Below the pieces are notes generated by a model. That model was not told the DNA's origin and searched no databases. It saw nothing but the letters and a program-made list of their open reading frames with translations. From positions 89,833 to 153,832 of the forward strand of contig JAMKCH010051647.1 in the NCBI GenBank assembly GCA_023653785.1: 64,000 nt of DNA, given 5' to 3'. How positions within the stretch are numbered: the stretch's first letter is position 1; each line of letters begins with the position of its first letter. Below, in pieces: positions 47,171 through 58,115 of the stretch. The DNA comes from Ophioderma brevispina. Its lineage: Eukaryota; Echinodermata; Ophiuroidea; Amphilepidida; Ophiodermatidae. Both the position numbers and the translations under genes were made by a program.

Positions 47171-48650
47171 CTTTATTTGACAAAGGTGCAATCATGGTTA
47201 GCGCTCTCGGTGTGTGTGCAGTAGAGTATAGCAACAAATTTTCAGGATGGAACGTCAGTTGGTAATGTCTCTCGGATTGGTTATGAATTCACAGTTGTAT
47301 GTGTGATTGTTTGGATAAAGGTTCAGAGTGATGTGAAATCTTTGTCTTGTGAGTCATGTCTAACCATTCTCTGCTCTGAAGCACTATAGAGATGCATCTG
47401 ACTTGAAATCGATGATGCATGATCTTATAAGGGGTCACGTGTTCCAGACTGACATCAGGTTGTGTCCTCGGCGGGGCTGCTGAGTGTACATTGAGTTAAA
47501 ACAGACAATGGGTGAGACCTCAGGATGATATCATCCGCATGGATCGGTGATCGAAATCAGTTTCCGGTGCTCACCACCAAGGGTGATAATCTTGAACCCC
47601 GCTCAGGTATACTGTGTGACTTTTGCTTGTGTGATTGTTTGTATGCCTTTTTGTGTGCCTCTTCTTAAACAATCTGTTTGTGTCTATACCAAAAATGTGC
47701 CCCATGTGAATTGTCTGTCTGTTATTTTGTTGGGTGACTTTTTAAAAACCTGAAAGTACCATACCCCTCTACACCTATAAAAGACCATTGCTTTGTGCTT
47801 AAAATACAAGAAAAAAAAAATGGGGCGTTTATACACAAAACACAAATCACACACACTGCGCGGATCGGCGGCAAAACACACAACATACACACAAGCGCCG
47901 CGCGAGTATATCTCTATAAAGTCGGACCAATGACGTAAATATAACCCAACCCGAAGATTCGTTTTTTTTTTTTTGATCCGAAAACGGCGTACCAAATCTG
48001 GTGCCAAAAGTATTATAATGAGATACGCACTCATACTAGTTTTGGGCACCACCATATTGTTAGAATCGTCGTATTTGGAAAGTCCTTATGCTAAATTATG
48101 AGACACGCGAGTATGTACGTTCGTCACCAATTAGTGAGTAAAAACAAAACAAAAAACTGATCCAATTGCTATCTCACGGACTCAAAGATCTCTTTCCTAC
48201 GCAAAAATTAACAGGGGTCATCGGGAGACTTTTGATGCATAGGGAATGCAGGAAATCTTTTTAGAAGCATAGTTTCTTCAATCGATTGGTTTGTCGAAGT
48301 ATTTATTATTGCAGAAAAAATCGGCCGACAGAATGGAACACTGGGGAAAATGCAACACTGGTAACATATCGCGGGACGCACAGAAATTTATATGCGTGTG
48401 CTTGCGCCTCATCAGTGACGACAACGCGCGTGCTTACGCAGCAACAACCACGGCGCGCTGTGTGGGAGACAAACGGTTAACGGGCTTGGCTAGTCCCATA
48501 CTACACGCGATTCTCCTCTTGGTTTAATATTCCCAGCCTCTATGGATCGGACACACACTCGACGCGAACACCACACACTCACAAACTCTGTAGGACTACA
48601 CGTTTTTGAAATCATTTTGCTGAGGTTGAATTGTTATTCCTAGTATTAGT
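47171..48650. other. Gene-free stretch
   Basis: No recognisable coding sequence. A 123-codon minus-strand frame at 47684-48055 has no identifiable domain. CA/TG-rich parts suggest old simple repeats. Confidence 0.35.
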
Positions 48651-48654
48651 CATA

Positions 48655-49376
48655 GTAGTTAGAGTAGTAGTCGTAGTAGTAGTAGTAGTAGTAAGTAGTA
48701 GTAGAATAGTATAGTAGTAGTATAGCAGTGTTAATTAGTATTAGTATGTAGCCGTTTTTGCCGTAGTAGAGTTACGTAGTAGTCTGCAGTATATAGTAGT
48801 AGTAGTAGAAGTAGTTAGTAGTATAGTAGTAGGTAGTATGTTAGTAGTAGTAGTATGAGTATAGACTAAGTAGTATGTAGCATAGCAGCCAGCACAGCCA
48901 ACATTAACAGAAATACACGGCAGTGTCGTGGAGTTGGTGGTGGTGGGCGACTCGGTCGTCGCTTGGTGGTTGTGTGATGTGCAATACCGAAGAAGATAAA
49001 TGAATAGCAGCAGCAGGAGTATCAGTAGCAGTAGTAGCAGATGCAGTAGCAGTTAGTATAGTAGTAGTAGTAGCATAGCAGCGAGTAGCAGCAGTAGTAG
49101 CATAAGCATTAGTAGTAGCATCCATAGCAGTAGGTAGTATAGTAGTAGCCTTAGTGATAGCAGTAGCAGTAGTAGTAGTAGTAGTAGTTGCAGTGCAGCA
49201 GTAGCAGCGTAGTAGCAGTAGCAGTTAGTAGTAGCAGGCAATAGCAGGAGTAGTAGGAGTAGTAGCCGTAGTAGTAGCAGTAGCAGTAAGTAGTAGCGTA
49301 GTAGTAGCAAGTTAGTAGTAGTAGTAGTATCGTATTAGTAGTAGTAGTAGTAGTAGTAGTAGTGTATAGTAGAATA
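48655..49376. repeat. GTA/GCA trinucleotide satellite
   Basis: About 700 bases of imperfect (GTA)n and (GCA)n with many one-base slips, interrupted by unique sequence at about 48890-49010. Leu- or Tyr/Thr-rich frames here are repeat artefacts. Confidence 0.9.
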
Positions 49377-49985
49377 TGTAATTATTATTATAGTACATAG
49401 TCTTCCTTGACAAATTTTGCCATGTTTGCCACGGTGTATGACTGATCAATAGGGTCTGTTAAAAGCAAAATGAGTCCAGATATAGTTCCGCTTGAATGTA
49501 ACTACATTTACAACTGATTAGTTTGGAAATAGTTCTGAAATATAATTATGAACGTCATTAATTAATCTAAGCGATAAATAGGTCCAAAAAATGTAACGTC
49601 ACATCATCTTCAAATGATGGGTAGAATTTCATACTAACATAAAAATCTTTTATATTTTTATGGGGGGGGGTGGGGGTCGATCGAAGCCCTCTGCTGTGTG
49701 TCATCTTATTAATTAAGAGTAACAATGAAATTCTACCGATTCGTGTTATCACTCCATCAGTAGAGAAAACCTAAAATTTATTCAGTTGTTTTTTTCTGGC
49801 AAATGTAAACAAAAACAAGAAATTGTTCATCGCATTGAACTATCACAAACTTACTCTAGCATACTTATACCGCCGCGGGTATAGTTGAGACAAATCATAT
49901 TTTTCCTTTACCCTATTAATAGCTAAAAATTACTTTTTATGTATAAACTGCTTGTAATTGAATTCATGTTTTTAACAGAGGTATA
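49377..49985. other. Gene-free stretch
   Basis: Contains one G-run (about 49662-49676). Nothing else supportable. Confidence 0.4.
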
Positions 49986-49989
49986 TTAA

Positions 49990-50603
49990 CCCTGGTCCAA
50001 CCATTTCACTACAAAGGGGGGGGGGGGCATTACCACCCCTGATGTTTTTCGCAATTAAGGGACAGATACCATCATTAGTGTTTGTATCAGTGTGTAGCTG
50101 TATAATATTATGTCATTTTCTTCTTTTCTTCAAATAAATTAGAAACATATCAATTTTTAACAGAGCTTATTTATAACCGTTATTTTTAAGCAAAAAATCT
50201 CCAAAATCACGGTTTTTTCGCGATCATTTTTCCTCCGCCATTCATTCATGCAAGCAATTGGTAATTTTTTTGGCAATGATATGATGAGGGATGCCAAGTA
50301 AGCCTACACATGTTATTACTCTAAAAAATAAGGACGAAAATCACATATTGTAGCATTTGCTTAAGTAGCATCATCTTACAAAGTACCATTTTTTTGACAT
50401 TTGACACCCGTAAAATATCAGGAAACCTTTCTGACTTGAACGGGACACCCTGACCTCCCGAAGTATTGTATTCTCCATTTTTTTCTCCTAACAATGGATC
50501 GCAAAGGTATGACTTACAATTACATAAAAAGCCTTGGATCATATTCGTTTGCGTTTTGGGTGGCGAGAGGGAACGGCCCCCCCCCCCCCCGGTCGGACGA
50601 GGG
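49990..50603. mobile_element. piggyBac-like MITE with CCCTGGTCC ends
   Basis: CCCTGGTCCAACC at 49990 is mirrored by GGTCGGACGAGGG ending at 50603, with TTAA on both sides (49986-49989 and 50604-50607). CCC...GGG ends with TTAA target sites are the piggyBac pattern. A G-run lies 24 bases inside the left end and a C-run lies immediately inside the right end, as in the other TTAA elements here. 614 bp. The internal 73-codon minus-strand frame is not a transposase. Confidence 0.75.
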
Positions 50604-50607
50604 TTAA

Positions 50608-52235
50608 GATTGTCTGTCCCTACTGCAACATAATATGATCACGAGGCTCCAAAATTAACCGAAGGCACCAAAATGTACGTAAATTTGCCTTGGGTGGTCC
50701 CTACATTTTTGCCTTGGTGCCCTAAATAATTTGATATTCTTTAACATGTAATGCCTTGGTGCCCTTGAAAATTGTGCAAAATTGCCTTGCCCGCCCTATT
50801 TCTTATTTTTGATCCTGGATCAACTGTTTGACTTTATTATGTCAATTGCCAATTTTTTACAGATATATGGAAATATCGTAATTGAAACATAGGCCGGTTC
50901 CAAACCGTTTATGCTATTTGAGCGATAACACCTTACAAATTTAAGAAGACTGCGAAAGGCATTCGGACAATGACATCAGTAACTTTTGATTGGTTGTACA
51001 CTGGACGAGACATTGCCACTGTCATGATCAAATAACTGCTGTGGTGCTCCTGCTGATTGTTTCTGCTACAAGGCAAACGACTAAAATTAACAAAAAAAAA
51101 AACCTTGGGTTTTTAGATCAATTTAACCTTCGAAAAAATGTAACTTGATTAATCATTCATTCACGTACATATTAGCAAAAAAAGTTTTCTCAGAGACCAA
51201 GCGCGCCATTTTTGTTTAAATAAAATAAGTCTTTAGCGCATTGTTGTTTTGTTTTTTAATTCTCAGGGGAAAAAAATGAAATTCGGCCTCGAAGCCTGCC
51301 GAAAAAATGAAAAAGTGGGCGCACCAAATACAATAAAAAATTAAAAAAAGTGAAAAGTCGCCTTTCACCTTTCCTCATAGAACAACTTATTTTTTTGCCT
51401 TATGTTTTTTCTTATTCCTAAATGATTTTTGTATACTTTTTATTATGCCGCAACGAGCTTAATATGCATTACCGGTGTTTTCCTTTTAGATTGTTAGTTG
51501 TTTTGACAAACATGTGGTGAATTCAGGGGTTTTACGTTTGTTTATCTACTCGATAAATTTTTCTAGTGGAGAATTCACATATATGGTATTTACAACGGTG
51601 CTGATTAATAATCTGAAATAAAAGTGGGGGATCCCGACTTTTGTTTGTTGACTCGAGCCAAAACAAAAAGGTATTTTGTCACTTTTTACAACCACGCAAG
51701 TCTATGGAAAAGGTCCCCAAAAGTTTGACGTTTTGATCGTGCGTCGACAAACATAAAAAATTTCTCGATAAATTTTGATAATTCTAAATTATGTTGAGGT
51801 CCCGATGTGTCGTTCTTTTCAATAATTTTTGAAATAGCAAAATGTAGGGTCAAACCGACTACTTTTTTCCATACCACCAAAACCGCTTAAATTGGACAGT
51901 TTTTCAAATTGGGCGTGTTGGTTGTTGGTCGGCAAGAAAAATCCTCGCCACATTCGGCAATGCAGCAAAGCAGAAATGCAGGCGTAGAGATGCGTGATTT
52001 TAATAAACGCAAAAACGCACGTTATTCGCGTATCGCGCGTAATACCTTCGTAGCTCAAACTAATTTTTTTCCATTTGTCCATGACTGGGCTCTAAACAAT
52101 CTGAAGGTGTAAAGCAGCTTGCGCGTAAACAAATCGACACTTCAACCCTTTAAATTGTTTCTATCACAAATGGGGAGTAAAAAGAAACCCAATTTCGCGG
52201 AAGAATGTCTCTCGTTTCTTTTACCGCTAATCAGT
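50608..52235. other. Gene-free stretch
   Basis: AT-rich. CCTTGGTGCCC-type words repeat at 50680-50790. Part of the putative large receptor intron. No receptor exon was recognised. Confidence 0.4.
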
Positions 52236-52243
52236 CTGGCGGG

Positions 52244-52479
52244 CAGGGCCGTACGCAGATTTATTTTGAGATGGTTCGGGACTTCGAAAAAGTGGACCTT
52301 TTTCGAAAAAGTGGATTGTTTTGCATAAAGTGGACCTACTCCGCCTAAAATGGTAGTTTTTTAGACTTTTGGAACATTTCATCACAAAAAAGTGGACTTT
52401 GTCAAATTTTTTCTAAATTTTGGACCTTTATATCAAAAAATTCAGCAAAAAGTGGACCCCCCCCCCGCGTACGGGCCTG
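52244..52479. mobile_element. hAT-like MITE with AAAAAGTGGAC repeats
   Basis: CAGGGCCGTACGCAG at 52244 is mirrored by CGCGTACGGGCCTG ending at 52479. A perfect 8-bp duplication CTGGCGGG flanks it (52236-52243 and 52480-52487). AAAGTGGAC recurs about five times inside. 236 bp, without coding capacity. Confidence 0.85.
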
Positions 52480-52828
52480 CTGGCGGGTATTCATTTTCAT
52501 GGGCCACTTACGAATCACTCTAATAGAATAGTGTATCCCACAGATACCATTTTAAAACCTATCCCTTGATTTCCTTCTCAAACTCTGGGGAAAACCAGAG
52601 GGTGTTTTGAATCAATCTCAAAATGCATTGTAATTTGACTGTACTAAACACATGTCAGTACTTACGTTGGCCACCGTCTTGTTACAGAGTGATTCCATTT
52701 ATATATTTGTTAAAAGTTTAACATTCGATCTTGCTGGAAATATACATGAGGACATTGAAAAGTAAGAGTAGGTACACGTACTATACTTAGGCCAATGGTT
52801 CAGTCGGAGGGCGAGGCTGTGGATCATG

Positions 52829-52850
52829 AAATGCCCCTTTAAGCAGCAAT
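52829..52850. mobile_element. Solo transposon end
   Basis: GGATCATGAAATGCCCCTTT followed by AA is the mirror image of the end seen at 4282. No partner end was found nearby. Confidence 0.4.
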
Positions 52851-53068
52851 AATAACATTGTAATAGCATAACACAACAAATTATTTTAAAAGCCTACTTG
52901 TATAGTAGTCCTTGTGCTCAATTCACACGTCCCCTTAGCTTATTTTCACGATTTACAGAGTTTATATAGCCCTAATGAAAGCCTTACCAACACATACCTC
53001 TGATCAACCGCACGAATCGTTTAAAAATCTTATACAAGCAAGTAAATTTTATATATGCAGTTACTTAC

Positions 53069-53180
53069 CGCCACAGAAAATCAGGAATATGATCAAAATG
53101 ATCACATGGATCCGAATGCCACTAAACATCATTTTTCCTTGTGTATTGTCCCAATAACTTGAACTACGTAAGCGCAACAC
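53069..53180 (-). CDS. Signal-peptide exon, probable first coding exon of the nicotinic receptor-like gene
   Basis: On the minus strand, after a ttttttcctcag acceptor, the exon reads through to MMFSGIRIHVIILIIFLIFC and ends at a GTAAGT donor with one base over. The short basic N-terminus and strongly hydrophobic core are those of a secretory signal peptide, which Cys-loop receptor subunits require. The strand and position upstream of the receptor exons fit, but the connecting exon or exons were not found, so the assignment is inference. The ATG pair at 53132-53127 is the likely start. The frame is also open upstream, through the splice to an ATG at 53616-53614 in the leader exon, which would add 18 residues before the signal. 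Confidence 0.5.
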
Positions 53181-53610
53181 CTGAGGAAAAAACAGAACAT
53201 CAAGCAAATATTCTACATCTATTCATTGATCACTTGTGACAAAATACAGTGTTTAAACATGGTTTTCTTCTCAATGTCACCCAGCGGATCTTCTCCCAAA
53301 TGTCATTGGTGCAATAAAGTATGTGAGTTAGGTTTAAAAAATAGCTATTCACAGACCCCAGCATGCAAGGTTACCATGTCATTTTGAAACTTCCGACCAA
53401 GGCCTATAATTATGTTGGAATGTCGAAAATTCCCAAACCTCCTCATTCATCACTTTCAAAAAGGGGTTTCGCAAAATTATGTTAGAAAGACTATTAAAAC
53501 AAAATGGAAATGATATTAAAAATACCCCTTTGCATGGAAAATTCTTTACATAATAATGATTAAAGTACACATGTGAACCGTAAAGAAAACAGTAAAATGA
53601 TTTTACTTAC

Positions 53611-53665
53611 CAACATGGAGTTATAGCTGCGCTTGACTGCATTCAATGACGGCTCAGAGGGTTTT
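53611..53665 (-). other. Leader exon (5' UTR), upstream limit unknown
   Basis: Minus-strand AACTCCATGTTG is followed by GTAAGT (53605-53610), a consensus donor that pairs with the acceptor at 53181. The contained ATG is in frame with the signal-peptide exon. The transcription start is not identifiable. The right limit given is a guess. Confidence 0.4.
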
Positions 53666-54129
53666 GTAATAATGTAAGCTTTCTAATTGTATTAAGTTTG
53701 TAAGCTTCCTATTAATCCATTACGCTTGCAATTACAATGCAATTTTGGTTACTAACATGTTATCCGTATATTAAATAAAAGCAATCTACTCATTTGAAGT
53801 AATTATGTTGGATCTTTAATATATATTTTGGTGACACGATTAAGAGTTTACAGACATCATGCCAAAGCTATTTAACCCTAGTCTAACCGTGATGATTCTC
53901 CCATTTTTCTTTTCTCACTTTTAACATTACTTCTGCTCTTTCTCATTTCAGGTGTAATTTGGGTGAAATTTTGAAGCTCATTTGTAAGCTAAATAATAAC
54001 ATAGCCACAATTGTTGATGGCAAAACAACAGACTTCTTAAGAATAGTAAAGGTAAAGGGGACGGACCTGTGTACACAGGAAAGGAGTGCCCATCTCTCTT
54101 TCGATGCGATTGGGCCAGACTCCACCATA

Positions 54130-54310
54130 TAATGTTGCTGTAGGGGGGTCGCTACACCTCCTCTATAGCGAGTTTGTTACCTTCCCAACATTGAATAATG
54201 CCGGTACCCATTTATACACCTGGGTAGGGAGGAGTAATTGAGGTAAAGCGCCTTACTCAAGGACGAAACACATTGGCCTCAGTGGGGCTCGAACTCACGA
54301 ACTTAAGAAT
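54130..54310 (-). mobile_element. tRNA-derived SINE
   Basis: Minus-strand GTGAGTTCGAGCCCCACTGA (near 54282-54301) is B-box-like. The body contains the reverse of GGTACCCATTTATACACCTG and AAAGCGCCTTACTCAAGGAC, words typical of SINEs in marine invertebrates. Confidence 0.65.
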
Positions 54311-54394
54311 AGCGCCATTATATTTTCATCCATTCTGTGTAAATTTTCTTATCTTTCCATCTCCACTAGTGAAACACTATAGTGCATGGAATCC

Positions 54395-54975
54395 GATTTT
54401 CAAGTCTAGTGATCGTCACTCTATTTCCAACTACCGATCCCATATCATTGCAACCTATTGTCTGCAAAATCGTGGAAAGGGTTATCCACAAACGCATTCT
54501 TTCTTATCTTGATCTCAACAAAGTTTTAACTAACCATCAGTTTGGCTTTCTTTCGAAATCTTCCACTGTTGATGATTGGTATGGACATCCCCAAAAATCT
54601 GAAAAGTGCGGCAGCTTTTGCCATATTCGACTTAAGTAAGGCCTTTGACAAAGCAAAACCCTCGTTTGCGTTAACTTCATTCTATTAGGATCAGTGACCC
54701 TCTTCTATGATGGTTTAGGTCTTACCTTTACGACATAACCCAGTGTATTTCCTGGGGTCTCTTCTCTTTCTTATCCGTATCAATGATCTTTGTAATTGTA
54801 CATTTTCTCTCAACAGTTCATTGGTGCTTTATGCTGATGACACCACCATAACAAACCCATCAACCATGATAATGATATCTCCAGCTTTCAAGTAGACATT
54901 GATACCATCTACAACTGGTCTATCATCAACAATCTCGCTGCCTATGCTAGCAAGACTAAGCTCATGGTGGTTCCA
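54395..54975 (+). mobile_element. LINE reverse-transcriptase remnant
   Basis: Plus-strand pieces read PIVCKIVERVIHKRILSYL and NHQFGFLSKSST (54440-54570). A shift follows to FDLSKAFDKA-like (54625-54650) and then LVLYADDTTI (about 54822-54850) and INNLAAYASKTKL (54925-54960). This is the order of a non-LTR polymerase with a deletion before the catalytic YADD. The copy is dead. Confidence 0.75.
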
Positions 54976-54999
54976 CTATGAATGATTCCTTTTACAAAG

Positions 55000-55187
55000 T
55001 ACCACGGGGGATTGACCCTGGGGTCCGTAAAAAAAAAAAAAAAAAAAGGAAAAGAAATACACGACCCTTAAAAAATAACAACCTGGTCTTCTGGGTCCGT
55101 ATGACTGCAAATGTAAAATGAGACCCGTAACTCCAAGGTCCCCCGGGGTCAAAATTTCTCTCGACGGCCCTGCTTTCACAATCAGAG
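55000..55187. mobile_element. Possible hAT-like fragment with poly-A
   Basis: TCGACGGCCCTG near 55169-55178 is the mirror of a CAGGGCCGT-type end, and GGGTCCGTA words occur inside. No left end is visible, and the tract of 18 A at about 55030-55047 may be separate. Confidence 0.3.
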
Positions 55188-55309
55188 CTAACCCGGTGAT
55201 TTAGAGGGTTTCCGCTGTTAAATTCCTTGCTATTCATATCTATTTCCCTTCCAAAATTAATATTGTCCAAAAGATTAATGTCTATCCACATTACTCAAAT
55301 CTGTTTTTT

Positions 55310-56841
55310 TTACATTTATTATTGGTAAGGATGGGATCAAAGAATAAAGCACTCGGGGTTTATTTTTATCTCTCCCCATTTAGATAAATGCACATTGTAA
55401 CTTACCTGTTATTGGTTATACACACCACTAAGCTGGCTGCTATAATAGTAAAAAATATAGGTGACAAAGCATCACCTTGGCGGCAGCCACGTTTAATTTG
55501 AAATCTTTTGGTTTGGTGACCATTTATTTGAACACATGAAATACAGTCGTTATAAAATTTTTAATCCATTTTTAATAGAATTTCCAAAATTAAAGATATC
55601 TAAGACTTTGAAAATAAAATTATGTGAAACTGAATCGAATGCTTTTTCAAAATCTGAGAGAAGCATCAGTCCAGGTATTTGGTTTTCTTCTGATACTTGT
55701 AAACTATCATAGATAAGTCGTATATTTTTATCCTATGTATCTTCCAGGTAGGAAACCCTTCTGATTTCGCTTATTAATTTTGGTAGTACTGTCTTTATTC
55801 TATCTGCAATGACGGAAGAAGCGATTTTATATGCAACATTGAGGAGGGTTATGGGTCTCCAAATTTTAAAAAATTGGAGCGGCTTTCCCCCTTTGGAATA
55901 AATGTAATTATTCATTGTTGCTGCATTAAAGACAATTTCTCGTTTTCGTAAGCGTAATTTAAAGATCTTATAAGAAAATATGAAATATCCTTCCAAAAGA
56001 ACTTAAAAAAATCGCCAGAGAAACCATCCAAACCGGGTGATTTGTTATTTTCCATTTTTTCAAAGCCTTCAGGACTTCATGGTATTTCAAAGACCCTTCC
56101 AAACTAGCTGCGATCGTCCTCTAAGGATTTTACATCTGCTCTATATACTAATAATCGTTTCAAAAAGATTTAGGTCTAACTGATCATCTTGGTTGTTGTA
56201 TAACGCCTTATAGAATTTGAAACTTTCATCCATTATCAATTGCTGATCATATATGTCTCTTTCATTTTCAAGAGTAAGAAACTTAACAGACTTGCTAACG
56301 GTTGTTTTCTTTTCTAAATTTAGAAAAGGTTTGGACCAATTTTCTCCATGTTCTATCCATATAGCTTTTGATCTAACCATTAGGTCATCCATTTTATTTT
56401 TCCTCAATTCTGTTAATTCCGTTTTTCTTATGCCGCAACTCTTCCTCTAAAGTACTGTTTGGGCCTGTGTTAATTTGGTTTTCTAGTTCACGTATTTCTA
56501 TTTCAAGATCATTTTCATGTTTTCAGCATCTTTCATTTTCTTACTTTGTATAAGATATTGTTAGACGTCTTATTTCTAGTGCTATCCAATTTCCTTCTAA
56601 ATTAAATTTTGTCGTCATGTACCGTAACATCTAACCATTTATCAAATAAAATAGCCGTACCCCTTGATTGAGAATTTGTTATGACTAAAATACACCGTTC
56701 CTTCCCATTCATCTTTTAATTTTGCTTTCAAGGTCTGGCATGTGTGAGTATCTTGTAACTAGTATATAGAAAATTGCTTTTTAATATATAATTCAAAACA
56801 TCTCTTCTCTTACTATGGTCACCCAAACCTTTACAGTCCGC
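55310..56841 (-). mobile_element. L1/Tx1-like LINE remnant
   Basis: Minus-strand landmarks from right to left: endonuclease start (GLGDHSKRRDVLNYIL near 56800), SRGTAILFDKW (about 56660), linker (MVRSKAIWIEHGENWSKPFL near 56340), polymerase (WRPITLLNVAYKIASSVIAD near 55850) and FEKAFDS-like sequence (about 55640). Next comes KRGCRQGDA-like sequence (about 55480), with frame breaks between them. The SKA-WIE-GE and WRPI-LLN-DYKI boxes are typical of L1/Tx1-type elements. It has several small deletions and is not active. Confidence 0.75.
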
Positions 56842-57260
56842 GGGGGGCCACTTGTATTCAAAGGTGGATATGATGCGTGAACAAGAAAACGCGTAAAAAG
56901 GCTGTCTTTTTTTCCAACAGGCGATGTACGCGCGTACATCGTTTAGGGTGTCAAAAACAGCAAAATATAGAAAAAATGGTATGTTTTTTACTTAACCCTG
57001 AAATTGTCATGTTATATATATCTCATTAAGCAGGGATCAAAATCATCCAAAATATTGTAATCGGAACTTGGGAAGTAAAGCAAAGCAAGATAATAAGGGT
57101 ATATTTACGATTCAATGCACTGCGGGTATCATAAACAGATAAAAATACTTGTTTAGGGTATGTCTTAGCTTGTTTTTAGTCGGTGAAAATACGTGTTTAG
57201 GGTGCATTTTGAAAGTCCTTGTTCACGCATCATATCCACCTTTGAATACAAGTGGCCCCC
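56842..57260. mobile_element. MITE with 43-bp near-perfect inverted ends
   Basis: GGGGGCCACTTGTATTCAAA at about 56843, continuing through GGTGGATATGATGCGTGAAC, is mirrored almost exactly at 57218-57260. About 417 bp, with no coding frame. It sits at the 5' edge of the L1/Tx1-like LINE. The target duplication is not clear because the flanks are G/C runs. Confidence 0.75.
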
Positions 57261-57820
57261 GGGGCTCTACAGTTCATTGACATTATTCTAAAGTGATTTG
57301 TCGGAGTCATATTTAACATGATGGAAAATGTATATAATCAATGAAGTCAGAATTAAAAAAAAGGCTGCCGCCAGCTATTTTATAAACTATTTCGTGTATT
57401 AGGTATACATCGCTCCAAGAAAGGATGTACCAATCTATATTTTTAAAGTAAATAGTTTTCGTATATGAAAAATTATTTCTTTAATTACTGTTGTTTGCTT
57501 CATTTCCCACATACATATGGTATAAAAAGCAATATCATGGATATATTCAAGTTTAATGCTCATGTAACATACAGCCAATATCTACAAAGGTATTTATCCA
57601 GTTACTTAAAGCAATAATAGCACATTTTTTTTGAAGAACGCCCCCAATTTTTCTAAAATTTTGAGATTTTTACACCGTTGCATTGGTAACTGGCTAGTAA
57701 ACTAGACATGTGATGGTTAAGCTCGAAAATGACTATGTGTCGCAAACGAAGGAATTTTGTAATTAGAATAATTAATATCGGAGATCTTCGATAATAATTC
57801 AACTGCTGCTGGAAACGGCC
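57261..57820. other. Gene-free stretch
   Basis: AT-rich, nothing recognised. Confidence 0.4.
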
Positions 57821-57824
57821 TCCC

Positions 57825-58115
57825 AGTATGAAAATGAGATGGGGTAAATTCCAGCTGCATTCTGTAAAATGCCAATTCCGCTGTAATTTTTGGTCCCCAA
57901 TTCCGGTTGTGTGGCCTTCCATACGTTTTCGCATATATACAATAATTCCGCAGTAGTTTTATACCCACTAATTCCGTTTTCCGGCTGTGATTTAAACCCT
58001 AATTCCAGCTGTGCCTTCCATGGGGTTTTCCCATACAATTACAAGTAAATTCCGGCTGTGATTTTGACCCCAATTCCAGTTGTGCCTTCCAGGGGGGGGG
58101 GGGGGGGGGGGGTAT
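57825..58115. repeat. AATTCCGGCTGTG repeat tract ending in a long G-run
   Basis: AATTCCRGYTGTG-like words with CCTTCCA recur about eight times over 57850-58090, then a run of about 22 G (58091-58112). The similarity to the GGAATTCC elements at 17.5 and 19.6 kb suggests a related family. Confidence 0.55.

Noticed and set aside
48904..49310. Leu-rich and Thr/Ala-rich frames
   Set aside because: Translation of GTA/GCA trinucleotide repeats.
52666..52733. Possible missing receptor exon between a tatatttccag acceptor and GTAAGT donor (minus strand)
   Set aside because: All three frames contain a stop within 68 bp, and the rescued frame matches the family poorly.
52894..52925. GLLYN-like end of an exon before a GT on the minus strand
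   Set aside because: A stop codon lies four codons upstream in that frame, and nothing upstream resembles the receptor.
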